Assembly (NCBI GenBank): GCA_038562375.1
Contig: JBCFAY010000015.1
Coordinates: forward strand, 17,872 to 81,871
DNA from: JBCFAY01 sp038562375
Lineage (GTDB): Bacteria; Bacillota; Clostridia; Christensenellales; CAG-138
Direction of reading: 5' to 3'
DNA length: 64,000 nucleotides
Below, piece after piece: positions 8,687 through 18,072 of this stretch. Position 1 is the first letter of the stretch. Each line of letters starts with the position of its first letter. Below the pieces are notes generated by a model. It was given only the letters and a program-made list of their open reading frames with translations. It was not told the DNA's origin and searched no databases. The translations under genes and the position numbers were made by a program.

Positions 8687-11113
8687 TCAAAGCTGCCAGA
8701 TGAGGCTGTTGTATTCCGCGATGGCGCGGTCGCTGGAAAAATAGCCCGCCTGCGCGATGTTCTTCACAGCCATGGCGTTCCACTCGGAAGGCCTGGAATA
8801 GGTCTGCAGCGCGCGGCGATGCGCGCCGATGTAAGCGGAAAAATCCCTCAGCACGAGATAATTGTCCGCAAGCCCATGATCGTCGCCAAAGAGCAACAGA
8901 TGGTACAGATCCTGGAACATCCTCGGGTCCTCGGCTACGATCCTGCCGTTGATCAGGTAGTCGAGCACACGCCGGAGCAAGGGGTCGCTCTCATAGAGAG
9001 CGCCCGCATTGTAGGTCTTGCCGGAGAGCAGTGCTTCCGCCTCGCGCGCCTCCAGGCCGAACAGGAACATGCCCTCGTCGCCCACGCGGTCGTGGATTTC
9101 GACGTTCGCGCCGTCGAGCGTGCCGAGCGTAATCGCGCCGTTTAACATGAATTTCATGTTGCCCGTGCCGGAGGCCTCGCGGCCCGCGGTGGAGATCTGT
9201 TCGCTGATTTCGGCGGCGGGGATCAGTATCTGCGCGCTTTCGACGCTGTAATTGTCCACGAACGCGACCTTCAGCACGTCGCAAACGCGCGGCGTGCGCT
9301 CGATCATGTCCGCGACCTTGTGGATCAGGCGTATGATCTGCTTGGCGACGCGGTAGTTGGGGTACGCCTTGGCGGCGAAGAGGAACACCTGCGGCTGCAT
9401 ACTAAGCTCGGGCTCCGCCAGCAGCCGGTCGTACAGGTAGATCACATGCAGCACGTTCATCAGCTGGCGCTTGTATTCGTGCAGGCGCTTTGCCTGCACG
9501 TCGAACACCGCGTCGCAGGGGAGCGTTACGCCCTGGGTTTCCTGCAGGAATGCCGCGAACCGCTCCTTGTTCGAGCGCTTGATGGCGCCGATCCGTTCCA
9601 AAAACGCGGGATCGGCGCTAAACGAAGCCAATTCCGACAAACGCTCCGGCTCCCGGATCCATTTTGGGCCGATCGCCTCGGTAATCGCCTCCGCGAGCTT
9701 CGGGTTGGCGAGCATCAGCCAGCGCCGGTGCGTGACGCCGTTGGTGATGCCGAGGAATTTCCATGGCTCCACCAGATAATAATCGTGGAAGAGCTGCTGC
9801 CTTAAAATATCCGCGTGCAGCCCGGAAACGCCGTTGACGTGCGCGCTCACGGCGACGCAGAGGTTTGCCATGCGCACTTGGCCGAAGCCGAGGATCGCCA
9901 TCTGCCCGATCTTTTCCCATTGCCCCGGGTAGAACGACCACAGCCGGGAGCAGATGTGCTCGTTGATCGCCTGCAATATGGAATAGATGCGCGGCAGCAG
10001 CGGCTGCATCAGCGAGATCGGCCACTGCTCGAGCGCCTCGCTCATGATGGTATGGTTCGTATAATGGAACGTGCGGCTGACGATGTCCCACGCGTCGTCC
10101 CAGCTAAGGCGCTCCTCGTCGAGCAACAGGCGCATCAGCTCGGGAATCGCGAGGCCCGGATGTGTGTCGTTGATCTGGATGCACACATACTTGGGCAGAT
10201 CCGAGAGCCTGTTCTTGGTTTTCTTGTACTCCCTCAGGATGTAGCCGACGGTGGCGGCGGTGAAGAAATAATGCTGCTTGAGCCGAAGCTCCTTGCCCTG
10301 GATGTGGCTGTCGGCAGGGTAGAGGATCTTGGAGATGACCTCCGCGAGCTCGGTCTCCTCGAGCGCCTTGATATACTGGCCCCGGTTGAACTGGTCCATG
10401 TCCAGCCGCTCGGGCGCGCGTGCGCTCCAGAGCCGGAGCGTATTGGTCGTTTGGCTCTGATAGCCGACCACAGGGATATCGTAGGGGATGGCCAAAACGG
10501 TCGAATACCCGGTATGGTTGATGCAGAGCCTGCCGTTTTCCCATTGTTCCGCGACTTTTCCGCCGAAGTGCACCTCGATGGCGTCCTCCGGGCGCTCGAT
10601 CTCCCAGACGAAGTCCTCGTCGAGCCATACGTCGGGCAGCTCGACCTGCGCGCCGTCCTCGATCTGCTGGCGAAACAGGCCGAACTCGTAGCGGATGGAG
10701 CAGCCCATCGCGGGCAGGTTCAGCGTCGCGAGCGAATCCATGAAGCATGCGGCAAGCCGGCCGAGCCCGCCGTTGCCGAGGCCGGGCTCGCGCTCCTGCT
10801 GAAAGAGCTCCTCAAGCGGAACGCCGAGCTCTTTGAGCGCGCCGCTGTAGGCGTCCCACAGGCCGGTATTGAGAAGGTTCGAATGGAAAATGCGCCCCGG
10901 CAGAAACTCCACGCTCAGGTAGTAGAGCTTGCGGGACTCCGCTAAGTCGCGCTGCTCGCTCTGCCGCCAAAGCGGCATGAGCTCATCCCTCAGCGTCAGG
11001 GCGGCGGCGCGGTAGATCTGCTGACGCGTGGCGTCCTCGGGCGTACGTCCGAAAAGGCTGAGAAGTTTTTCCCGGATGCGCTCGAGTACGAGCCGTTTGT
11101 TCGAGTTGTCCAT
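8687..11113 (-). CDS. glgP: Glycogen/starch phosphorylase
   Basis: 808 residues, the usual size for GT35 phosphorylases. It releases glucose 1-phosphate from alpha-1,4-glucan ends. Visible landmarks are SVEFLPGR, GNGGLGRLAACFMDSLATL, NDTHP, KRLHEYKRQLMN and EASGTGNMKFMLNG, whose lysine (about residue 654) binds PLP. The start is ATG 11113 with AAGGAAGG upstream; the longer open frame runs into glgA. Two bases separate it from glgA, so the synthesis and breakdown enzymes are expressed together. Confidence 0.96.
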   Translation of the reverse strand: MDNSNKRLVLERIREKLLSLFGRTPEDATRQQIYRAAALTLRDELMPLWRQSEQRDLAESRKLYYLSVEFLPGRIFHSNLLNTGLWDAYSGALKELGVPLEELFQQEREPGLGNGGLGRLAACFMDSLATLNLPAMGCSIRYEFGLFRQQIEDGAQVELPDVWLDEDFVWEIERPEDAIEVHFGGKVAEQWENGRLCINHTGYSTVLAIPYDIPVVGYQSQTTNTLRLWSARAPERLDMDQFNRGQYIKALEETELAEVISKILYPADSHIQGKELRLKQHYFFTAATVGYILREYKKTKNRLSDLPKYVCIQINDTHPGLAIPELMRLLLDEERLSWDDAWDIVSRTFHYTNHTIMSEALEQWPISLMQPLLPRIYSILQAINEHICSRLWSFYPGQWEKIGQMAILGFGQVRMANLCVAVSAHVNGVSGLHADILRQQLFHDYYLVEPWKFLGITNGVTHRRWLMLANPKLAEAITEAIGPKWIREPERLSELASFSADPAFLERIGAIKRSNKERFAAFLQETQGVTLPCDAVFDVQAKRLHEYKRQLMNVLHVIYLYDRLLAEPELSMQPQVFLFAAKAYPNYRVAKQIIRLIHKVADMIERTPRVCDVLKVAFVDNYSVESAQILIPAAEISEQISTAGREASGTGNMKFMLNGAITLGTLDGANVEIHDRVGDEGMFLFGLEAREAEALLSGKTYNAGALYESDPLLRRVLDYLINGRIVAEDPRMFQDLYHLLLFGDDHGLADNYLVLRDFSAYIGAHRRALQTYSRPSEWNAMAVKNIAQAGYFSSDRAIAEYNSLIWQL

Positions 11114-11115
11114 GC

Positions 11116-12705
11116 TCAACCTTCCTTCTTTGGAACGGATGTACCGTGCGGCCGTCTCCTGCGGACGGTTGCTTTGGCTGCGGACACGGGCTTGTGCTCC
11201 GGATCGTCCGGGGCGGCGGGATCGGCCAAAGCGCCCTGCGCGCAGGAGGGTTCCGCTTCCTCCTGGTACGGCATGAGGTTTGTGATGCGCGCATAGAGCG
11301 AAAGATATTCTTGCGCCGAGCTTTCCCACGAGTAGTCCGAGCGCATCGCGCGCCGGATCATGCGCTGCCACGCGGGCTTATCATAGTATAATGCGACGGC
11401 GCGCTCGATGGCGCCGAGCATTTCGTGCGCGTTGTAGTTGGCGAACGAAAGGCCGTTGCCCTCGTCGGTATAGCGGTTGTAGGGGATCACGGTATCGCGG
11501 AGGCCGCCGATCTCGCGCACGATGGGGATGCTGCCGTAGCGCATCGCGATCAGCTGCGCAAGCCCGCAGGGCTCGAACTGCGAGGGCATCAGGAATAGGT
11601 CGCTGCCCGCATAGATCCTCTGTGCGAGCGATTCGTTGAGCCCTATGGAGGCGGCGAGCCTGCCCGTGTAGCGCCAGGCCGCCCAGGTAAAGAGCTCGCA
11701 GTAATGCTCTTCGCCGCTGCCCAGGATCACGAGCTGGACGTTCAGAGCCATGATCTCGTCGAGCACGCGCTCGACAAGATCGAGCCCCTTGTGCGGCGTG
11801 AGGCGCGTGACCATGCCGATGAGCGGTACGTTCGCGGGAGTGAGGCCGAGCGAGCGCTGCAGTTCCTCCTTGCAGAGCGCTTTGCCCTCGAGATGATCGG
11901 CGTCGTAATTCGCGGCGAGGAACGCGTCGGTCACAGGATCGTATCGTTCGGTATCGATCCCGTTGAGTATGCCGATCAGCGAATTTTCGCGCTTGCGAAG
12001 CAAGCCGTCGAGCCGCTCGCCGAAGTACGGCGTTGTGATCTCGCGCGCGTAGCTGCGGCTGACGGTGCTCAGGGCGTCCGCGAATACCAGCGCGCCCTTC
12101 ATGAAGCTGACACAGCCGTAGAACTCAAGGTAATCGGGCGTGTAGTACGCGTCGCCCAGGCCGAGGAGATCGTCGATGTACTTCCAGGGGAAAATACCCT
12201 GATAGCGGAGGTTGTGGATCGTGAAGAGCGTTTTGATGCCCGCGTAGAGCGGCAGGCGCGCATATTGGAGCTTCAGGAGCGCGGGGATCATGCCCGTCTG
12301 CCAGTCGTTGCAGTGTATTAGATCCGGAACGAAATCAAGCCGCGGTATGGCGTCGAGCACCGCGCGGCAGAAAAACGCGAACCGCTCGCCTTCGCCTTCG
12401 CCGTCGCCGTAAACGGAATCCCGCGCGAAGTAGAACTCGTTGTCGATGAAGTAGTAGGTTACCCCGCGGTAGGAAAGCATATCGACGCCGCAGTATTGCT
12501 TGCGCCAGGCGAGGTTGACGTAGAAAGAGGTCAAATGCTGCATCTGCTCCTTCCAGTAGCTCGGGATATCGCGGTACTTGGGCAGAATGACCCTGATATC
12601 CGCGCCCAGCGCGCATAGCTCGGGGGGCAGCGTACCCGCGACGTCCGCAAGGCCGCCTGTCTTAACAAAGGGTACGCATTCGCTTACGGCAAATAGAATC
12701 TTCAT
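11116..12705 (-). CDS. glgA: Glycogen synthase (ADP-glucose type)
   Basis: 529 residues, GT5 family, transferring glucose from ADP-glucose to glycogen. KTGGLADVAGTLP near residue 15 is the ADP-glucose loop; HNLRYQGIFPW, NGIDTERYDP, TRLTPHKGLDLV and MPSQFEPCGLAQLIAMRYG are all typical. About 50 residues past the usual end (EEAEPSCAQG...VRRRRPHG) form a polar, basic tail not seen in most relatives. GAGGAGA lies about seven bases before ATG 12705. The gene follows glgD closely. Confidence 0.96.
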   Translation of the reverse strand: MKILFAVSECVPFVKTGGLADVAGTLPPELCALGADIRVILPKYRDIPSYWKEQMQHLTSFYVNLAWRKQYCGVDMLSYRGVTYYFIDNEFYFARDSVYGDGEGEGERFAFFCRAVLDAIPRLDFVPDLIHCNDWQTGMIPALLKLQYARLPLYAGIKTLFTIHNLRYQGIFPWKYIDDLLGLGDAYYTPDYLEFYGCVSFMKGALVFADALSTVSRSYAREITTPYFGERLDGLLRKRENSLIGILNGIDTERYDPVTDAFLAANYDADHLEGKALCKEELQRSLGLTPANVPLIGMVTRLTPHKGLDLVERVLDEIMALNVQLVILGSGEEHYCELFTWAAWRYTGRLAASIGLNESLAQRIYAGSDLFLMPSQFEPCGLAQLIAMRYGSIPIVREIGGLRDTVIPYNRYTDEGNGLSFANYNAHEMLGAIERAVALYYDKPAWQRMIRRAMRSDYSWESSAQEYLSLYARITNLMPYQEEAEPSCAQGALADPAAPDDPEHKPVSAAKATVRRRRPHGTSVPKKEG

Positions 12706-12748
12706 TTCAAATTTCTCCTCGCGTAGTAAACACTTCTTTGGCAAAGGT

Positions 12749-13873
12749 TCAAACCACCGCGCCTTTTCTAAGGATCACGGGGAAGTTCTCATGTCCCATC
12801 AGCCTTCTGCCGCGCTTGACGATGACGGATTTGTCGAGTATCACATGATCGAGCTCGCACTGGTCCTGGATTTCGACGGCCTGCATCAGTATGCAGCGCC
12901 GGAGCTTCGTATCGCGCCCGATGCGCACGCCGCGGAAGAGCACGCAGTCCTCGATTTCCCCTTCGATCAGGCATCCGTCGGCGACGATGCAGTTCTTCAC
13001 GCGCGCGTTCGCGCCGTAGATCGCGGGCACCTCGTCCTTGATCTTGGTGAATATGGGCTGATTGGGGTTGAACAGATCCGCGCGGACGGCGGGATCCAAT
13101 AACGCCATATTGTGATTGAAATACGAGGTAAGCGAGTTAAAGCGCGCCACGTACCCGTTGTACTCGAAGCCGTAGATCTTGAGGGAGCTGATCTTCTGCA
13201 GCAGCACGTCGCGCACCCAGTCGTAATTGGCGTGCGCGTCCGCTTCCTCCACGAGGTATTCCAAAAGCGTGCGCTCGAGGATATACGCGTCGCAGGAGCG
13301 CGCGCTGGATTGCGGGCGGTAGGGATTGATCTCGATGTCGGTGATCCTGCCGCCGGGAGCCATGGTCAGGCGCAGGTTGTCGAACTGGTCGTCGCGGTCG
13401 AGCTGCGTCTCGTTGCGGTAGAGGATCGTGATGTCCGCGCCCGTGGCGATGTGCTGTTCGAGCATGGTTTCATAGGTCATGTTGTAGATCGTATGGCTGC
13501 CGGTGAGCACCGCATAGCGCTGCGCGCTGCGGCGGATATAGCCCATGCAGGACCTTAAAGCGTCCACGGTGCCCTTATAGATGCCGGTATTGTCCTTTGT
13601 GACGAAAGGGGGCAGTATAAACAAACCGTCGCGCTTGCGCCGAAGATCCCATTCCTTGCCCGAGCCGAGATGATCCATCAGCGAATGATAGTTCTTCTGC
13701 GCGATGACGCCCACGTTGGTGATGCCGCTATTGACCATGCTCGAGAGGATGAAGTCGATGCAGCGGTACCTTCCGCCGAAGGGAACCGCGGCGATGGAGC
13801 GCGAATAGGTCAAATCCCTCAGCTGCATGTTCGATTCGCCGGTATAGATCAGGCCGAAGAGGTTCCCGTTCAT
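12749..13873 (-). CDS. glgD: GlgD, regulatory-type glucose-1-phosphate adenylyltransferase subunit
   Basis: 374 residues. It resembles GlgC in fold (nucleotidyltransferase domain followed by a left-handed beta helix) but the N-terminus reads NLFGLIYTGESNMQLRDLTYSRSIAAVPFGGRYRCIDF, lacking the LAGGQGSRLG substrate loop of GlgC. That is the hallmark of GlgD, the non-catalytic partner of Firmicutes ADP-glucose pyrophosphorylase. Start ATG 13873 has AGGAGGG upstream and overlaps the glgC stop by four bases (ATGA). Confidence 0.93.
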   Translation of the reverse strand: MNGNLFGLIYTGESNMQLRDLTYSRSIAAVPFGGRYRCIDFILSSMVNSGITNVGVIAQKNYHSLMDHLGSGKEWDLRRKRDGLFILPPFVTKDNTGIYKGTVDALRSCMGYIRRSAQRYAVLTGSHTIYNMTYETMLEQHIATGADITILYRNETQLDRDDQFDNLRLTMAPGGRITDIEINPYRPQSSARSCDAYILERTLLEYLVEEADAHANYDWVRDVLLQKISSLKIYGFEYNGYVARFNSLTSYFNHNMALLDPAVRADLFNPNQPIFTKIKDEVPAIYGANARVKNCIVADGCLIEGEIEDCVLFRGVRIGRDTKLRRCILMQAVEIQDQCELDHVILDKSVIVKRGRRLMGHENFPVILRKGAVV

Positions 13874-15117
13874 GCCTTTTGCCCTCCTTTGCATTCGAGT
13901 TCGCACAGAAGCTCCGTGCTAAGGAGCGTTCCGCACGGCACGTGCATTCCCGCAGGCACGTTCAGATCGCTGCTGATGAGCGTGATGTCGCCGGTCAGGC
14001 TGTTGTCGATCGAGCCGTCGCACTTGCCGTCCGGATCGCCGATGCGGGAGCCCGCTCCCACAATGGTATTTTCCCCGACGATCGCCTTGGTGACGGTTGC
14101 CCCATCCTCGATATGCGCTCCGGGCATTATGATGGAGTCGGTCACGCTTGCGCCCCTGCCGATGGTCGTGCCGAAGAAGATCACGCTGTGGTGAACCTTG
14201 CCGTAGATCTGCGCGCCTTCGCAGATGAGCGTATTGGTGATCTCGGCCCCGTCGGCCGCGAAATGCGGCGGCATGACGGGATTGCGGCTGTAGATGCGCC
14301 ACTCCCTGTCGTGAAGGTCGAACGCGGGCGGGCTGTTCAGAAGATCCATATTCGATTCCCAGAGGCTCTGAACCGTTCCTACGTCCTTCCAATAGCCGGA
14401 AAACTCGTACGCGTACAGGCTGCAGCCGCCCGCGAGCATCGCGGGGATGACGTCCTTGCCGAAGTCGTGGCAGGAGTCGGGGTTCTCGTCGTCCTCCTTG
14501 AGGTAGCGGCGCAGCACATGCCAGTCGAAGATGTAGATGCCCATGGACGCGTTGCAGCTCTTAGGGCGCTTGGGCTTCTCCTCAAACTCCGCGATGCGGC
14601 CCGTCTCGTCCGTGTTCATGATGCCGAAGCGGCTGGCCTCCTCGAGCGAAACGGTCTTGACGGCGATGGTCGCGTCCGCGCGCTTGTGCTGATGGAACCG
14701 GAGCATCTTGGCATAATCCATCTTGTAGATATGGTCGCCCGAGAGTATGAGCACGCAGTCGGGGTCGTACTGGTCGAGGAAGAGCTCGTTCTGATAGATC
14801 GCGTTGGCGGTGCCTGTGTACCAATCCCCGCGTTCGCCGCTCTTGACATAGGGCGGCAGAACGTAGACGCCGCCGAGGTTGCGGTCGAGGTCCCATGCCG
14901 CGCCGTTGCCGATGTAGGCGTTGAGCGCGAGCGGCTCGTACTGGGTGAGCACGCCGACCGTGTCGATATCCGAGTTCGCGCAGTTGGACAGAGGAAAGTC
15001 GATGATGCGGTACTTGCCGCCGAAGGGAACCGCGGGCTTTGCCATGTGGTGCGTCAGCGCGCCCAAGCGGCTGCCCTGACCGCCGGCAAGCAGCATGGCT
15101 ACGATCTTCTTTTTCAT
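13870..15117 (-). CDS. glgC: Glucose-1-phosphate adenylyltransferase catalytic subunit
   Basis: 415 residues. It makes ADP-glucose from ATP and glucose 1-phosphate, the committed step of glycogen synthesis. LLAGGQGSRLGALTHHMAKPAVPFGGKYRIIDFPLSNC is the active-site loop, ILSGDHIYKMDY the sugar site, and the C-terminal ~120 residues the beta-helix domain. The start ATG 15117 overlaps the glgB stop as ATGA. GlgC and GlgD are expected to form a mixed tetramer. Confidence 0.97.
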   Translation of the reverse strand: MKKKIVAMLLAGGQGSRLGALTHHMAKPAVPFGGKYRIIDFPLSNCANSDIDTVGVLTQYEPLALNAYIGNGAAWDLDRNLGGVYVLPPYVKSGERGDWYTGTANAIYQNELFLDQYDPDCVLILSGDHIYKMDYAKMLRFHQHKRADATIAVKTVSLEEASRFGIMNTDETGRIAEFEEKPKRPKSCNASMGIYIFDWHVLRRYLKEDDENPDSCHDFGKDVIPAMLAGGCSLYAYEFSGYWKDVGTVQSLWESNMDLLNSPPAFDLHDREWRIYSRNPVMPPHFAADGAEITNTLICEGAQIYGKVHHSVIFFGTTIGRGASVTDSIIMPGAHIEDGATVTKAIVGENTIVGAGSRIGDPDGKCDGSIDNSLTGDITLISSDLNVPAGMHVPCGTLLSTELLCELECKGGQKA

Positions 15118-16997
15118 ACGCGTGTACCTCCTTCACTGACATCAAAATATACGGCGCCCAGCGGAGGGAGCCGAAGTGACAGAGCAAAGGGGCGTTCACC
15201 GCCCACAAGGGCGCTGGTTGCGATCGGATCGGGATTCAGCCATTCCCCTGTTCCGCCAAAGCGGGCTTCGTCGCTGTTAAAGAGCTCGCGTGCGACGACT
15301 TCTTCGTTGAAACAGAGCCTGTACTCGCCGTGGGGAACGGGCGTGAAATTAAATGCGCACAGCATCGCCCCGCCTTGTGCATCCCGCCTAAGGAACGCCA
15401 GGATACTGTTGTCGCGGTCATTCACGCTGACCCACTCGAAGCCTTCCCAGCCGCAGTCGAGGCGATACAGCGCGGGCGAGGCGGCGTAGATGCGGTTGAG
15501 CTCGCGCACCGTATCCTGCACGCATCTGTGCATCGGGTATTCGAGCAGGAACCATTCGAGCTGCTCGTAGTAGCGCCATTCAATATACTGCGCGATCTCG
15601 CTTCCCATGAACATCAATTTTTTGCCGGGATGCGCGAACAGGTAGGCGTACAGGAGCCGTATCTGCGCAAACTGCTTCCAGTAATCGCCCGGCATCCGCC
15701 CGATGAGCGAGCGCTTGCCGTGCACGACCTCGTCGTGCGAAAACGGCAGGATGTAGTTTTCGCTGAACGCGTAGCACAGCGAAAACGTCAGCTTGTCGTG
15801 ATGAAATTTGCGGTGGATGGGGTCGAGGCTCATGTAGGCGAGCGTGTCGTTCATCCAGCCCATGTTCCATTTGAAGTGGAACCCGAGCCCGCCGTGCTCG
15901 GGCGGCATCGTAACGAGCGCGAACGCGGTGGATTCCTCGGCGATGAGCAGAGCGCCCGGGCATTCCCGGCCGACGGTCTTGGAGAGCTTCCTTAAAAACG
16001 CAATGGCCTCGAGGTTTTCATGGCCGCCGTACTCGTTCGGAATCCATTCGCCGGGCTTTTTGGCGTAATCGTGATAGAGCATGCAGCTCACGGCGTCCAC
16101 GCGCAGCCCGTCGAGATGATATTCGTTCAAAAGGTAAATCGCGTTGGAGATAAGAAAGCTCACCACCTCGGTGCGGCCGTAGTTGAACATCAGCGTGCCC
16201 CACTGCGGCTGGTTGCTGCGGCGCGGGTCGGGATGCTCGTATAAAGCCGTTCCGTCGAAGCGCCGGAGGCCATGCATGTCGCGCGGGAAGTGCGCGGGGA
16301 CCCAGTCCACGAGCACGCCGATGCCCTTAGAGTGGCAGCGATCTACGAAGTACATGAAGTCCTCCGGCGTGCCGTAGCGCGAGGTGATCGCATAAAAACC
16401 CGTCACCTGATATCCCCAGCTCATATCGAGGGGATATTCGGAGACGGGCATCAGTTCGATATGAGTGTATCCCATATCGGCGACGTAGTCGACAAGCTCG
16501 TGCGCGAGCGCGCGAAAGCCGAGGCCCTCGCGCCAGGAGCCCGCATGCACCTCGTAGATGCTCATCGGGCTTTGGAAGGGATTGCGCTCCCTGCGTCTTT
16601 TAAGATACTCCGCGTCCGTCCAGCGAAAATCCGGCAGGTCGTAAATTTCGGATGCGGTGCCGGGCCTTAGCTCCGCGCGCGAAGCGAACGGGTCGGCCCG
16701 AAAGCAGATCTCGCCGTCCTCCTGGAGTATGGCGTACTTATAGAGTTCGCCGGGCGGCGCGTTCTCGAGCACAGTCTCCCAAACCCCGGTGGTACCGACG
16801 CGCTCCATGGGATCGCGGCTGATATCCCAGCCGTTGAACGTGCCTACGACGCTGATGGCGCGTGCAGCGGGCGCCCAGACCGAAAAGCGGCGCCTGCTTG
16901 GGTTTTCGCCTTCAACGCGATGGCAACCAAGCTCCCGATAGGCATAGGCGGACGTTCCTTCGTTGAACAGGTAAAGCTCGCTCTCCCGTGCATTCAT
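15114..16997 (-). CDS. glgB: 1,4-alpha-glucan branching enzyme
   Basis: 627 residues, GH13 family. An N-terminal CBM48 domain (RRFSVWAPAARAISVVGTFNGWD) precedes the catalytic barrel. The barrel shows SIYEVHAGSW, DWVPAHFPRD, the DGLRVDAVSCMLYHDY nucleophile region, the acid in LIAEEST and the FSHDEVVHGKRSL strand. The C-terminal beta domain follows. ATG 16997 has GGAGGTG five to six bases upstream. It is the first glycogen gene, 71 bases after lplA, and overlaps glgC by four bases. Confidence 0.96.
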   Translation of the reverse strand: MNARESELYLFNEGTSAYAYRELGCHRVEGENPSRRRFSVWAPAARAISVVGTFNGWDISRDPMERVGTTGVWETVLENAPPGELYKYAILQEDGEICFRADPFASRAELRPGTASEIYDLPDFRWTDAEYLKRRRERNPFQSPMSIYEVHAGSWREGLGFRALAHELVDYVADMGYTHIELMPVSEYPLDMSWGYQVTGFYAITSRYGTPEDFMYFVDRCHSKGIGVLVDWVPAHFPRDMHGLRRFDGTALYEHPDPRRSNQPQWGTLMFNYGRTEVVSFLISNAIYLLNEYHLDGLRVDAVSCMLYHDYAKKPGEWIPNEYGGHENLEAIAFLRKLSKTVGRECPGALLIAEESTAFALVTMPPEHGGLGFHFKWNMGWMNDTLAYMSLDPIHRKFHHDKLTFSLCYAFSENYILPFSHDEVVHGKRSLIGRMPGDYWKQFAQIRLLYAYLFAHPGKKLMFMGSEIAQYIEWRYYEQLEWFLLEYPMHRCVQDTVRELNRIYAASPALYRLDCGWEGFEWVSVNDRDNSILAFLRRDAQGGAMLCAFNFTPVPHGEYRLCFNEEVVARELFNSDEARFGGTGEWLNPDPIATSALVGGERPFALSLRLPPLGAVYFDVSEGGTRV

Positions 16998-17068
16998 TCT
17001 TGCACCTCCATGCCGCTTCACTGTCGGAATCGGGCTGCCGCCTCGCCGCGCACGGCCGCGCGACGGCA

Positions 17069-18034
17069 TTAGAACTCTACGGTTTTCAGCCAATCCGCGA
17101 TGGGCGCGGACAGCTCGCCTTCGAGCGCCCCAACGCGCTCGGCGAGCGCCTCGGGCGCAAACCTCGCGCCGGGGAGCGCCTCCTCCAGGGCGTCGATATA
17201 CGCCTCATCGTTTGCGTCCGAATAGACGGTGGCGCACTTGACAAACCCTTCGAAACAGCTTAAGAGCAGTTCGATGGAACCGAAGTCGAACCGGTTCTCG
17301 ATCGAAACGTCGAATTTAGGGGTTTCCCCATAACGCCATTCCCAGGACGCGAAGCGCTCGTGAACGTGGCGGAAGGCTTCGGCGTCGATCTCGCTTTCAA
17401 GCAGCGTCCTCGCGGGGCCGTACTCCTCGACGAACGCTTTTTCGAGCGCCTCGATGAGCATTTCAAGCGTCAGGTCTTCCCGGTGCTCCGTCAGGTTGGT
17501 CACGCGCGCCCGGACGGATTCGACGCCCTTGGCGGCGAGCTTTGCCTTGGAGGGAGCGAGATAGCGCGCCAGCTTGGTCATATCCACGTCGAATATCAGC
17601 GTGCCGTGATGCATTCCGCGTTCGCGCGTTTTCCGAAACGCGTTGCCGGAAAACTTCGCGCCGCCGATGGTCAGGTCGTTGCGGCCGGTGAATTCCGCAT
17701 TGATTCCCAAGGCGTTCAGCGCCTTCAGGATCACCCCGCACTGGCGGCCGACGTCGTAGAGCTCCATGGGGAGGATGAAGGTGAAATTCAGGTTCCCAAG
17801 GTCGTGGAACACGGCTCCGCCGCCGGTCGTGCGGCGCGCGAGGGAGCCGTGTTCCTCCTCGAGCAGCTGCGTGCGGCATTCCTTCCATGCGTTCTGATGC
17901 CGCCCGATCACGACCGTGTTCTGGTTCTGCCAAAGATAGAGGACCGCGCCGAGATTGCCGAGCGAAAACAGATAGTCTTCCAGGGCGAGATTGTACCAGG
18001 GGTTATGGCTATGGGAGCGGATGATGGTGTTCAA
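17069..18034 (-). CDS. lplA: Lipoate-protein ligase A
   Basis: 321 residues. It activates lipoate with ATP and attaches it to lipoyl domains such as GcvH or E2 subunits. RRTTGGGAVFHDLGNLNF is the signature lipoate/AMP loop, and GGAKFSGNAFRKTRERGMHHGTLIFDVD carries the adenylate-binding lysine; the C-terminal ~90 residues form the accessory domain. The start is TTG 18034 (then NTIIRSHSHNPWYN), with AAGGGG seven bases before it; longer versions would run into the upstream gene. Confidence 0.93.
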   Translation of the reverse strand: MNTIIRSHSHNPWYNLALEDYLFSLGNLGAVLYLWQNQNTVVIGRHQNAWKECRTQLLEEEHGSLARRTTGGGAVFHDLGNLNFTFILPMELYDVGRQCGVILKALNALGINAEFTGRNDLTIGGAKFSGNAFRKTRERGMHHGTLIFDVDMTKLARYLAPSKAKLAAKGVESVRARVTNLTEHREDLTLEMLIEALEKAFVEEYGPARTLLESEIDAEAFRHVHERFASWEWRYGETPKFDVSIENRFDFGSIELLLSCFEGFVKCATVYSDANDEAYIDALEEALPGARFAPEALAERVGALEGELSAPIADWLKTVEF

Positions 18035-18072
18035 GGAGGTTCCCCTTTCTAGAAATCTTCTTGGCGCGGGGG

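Noticed and set aside
13879..15489. 536-codon open frame on plus, opposite glgC/glgB
   Set aside because: It is antisense to two certain genes and reads as Arg/Ala/Val/Asp-rich sequence typical of shadow frames in GC-rich DNA; no ribosome site.
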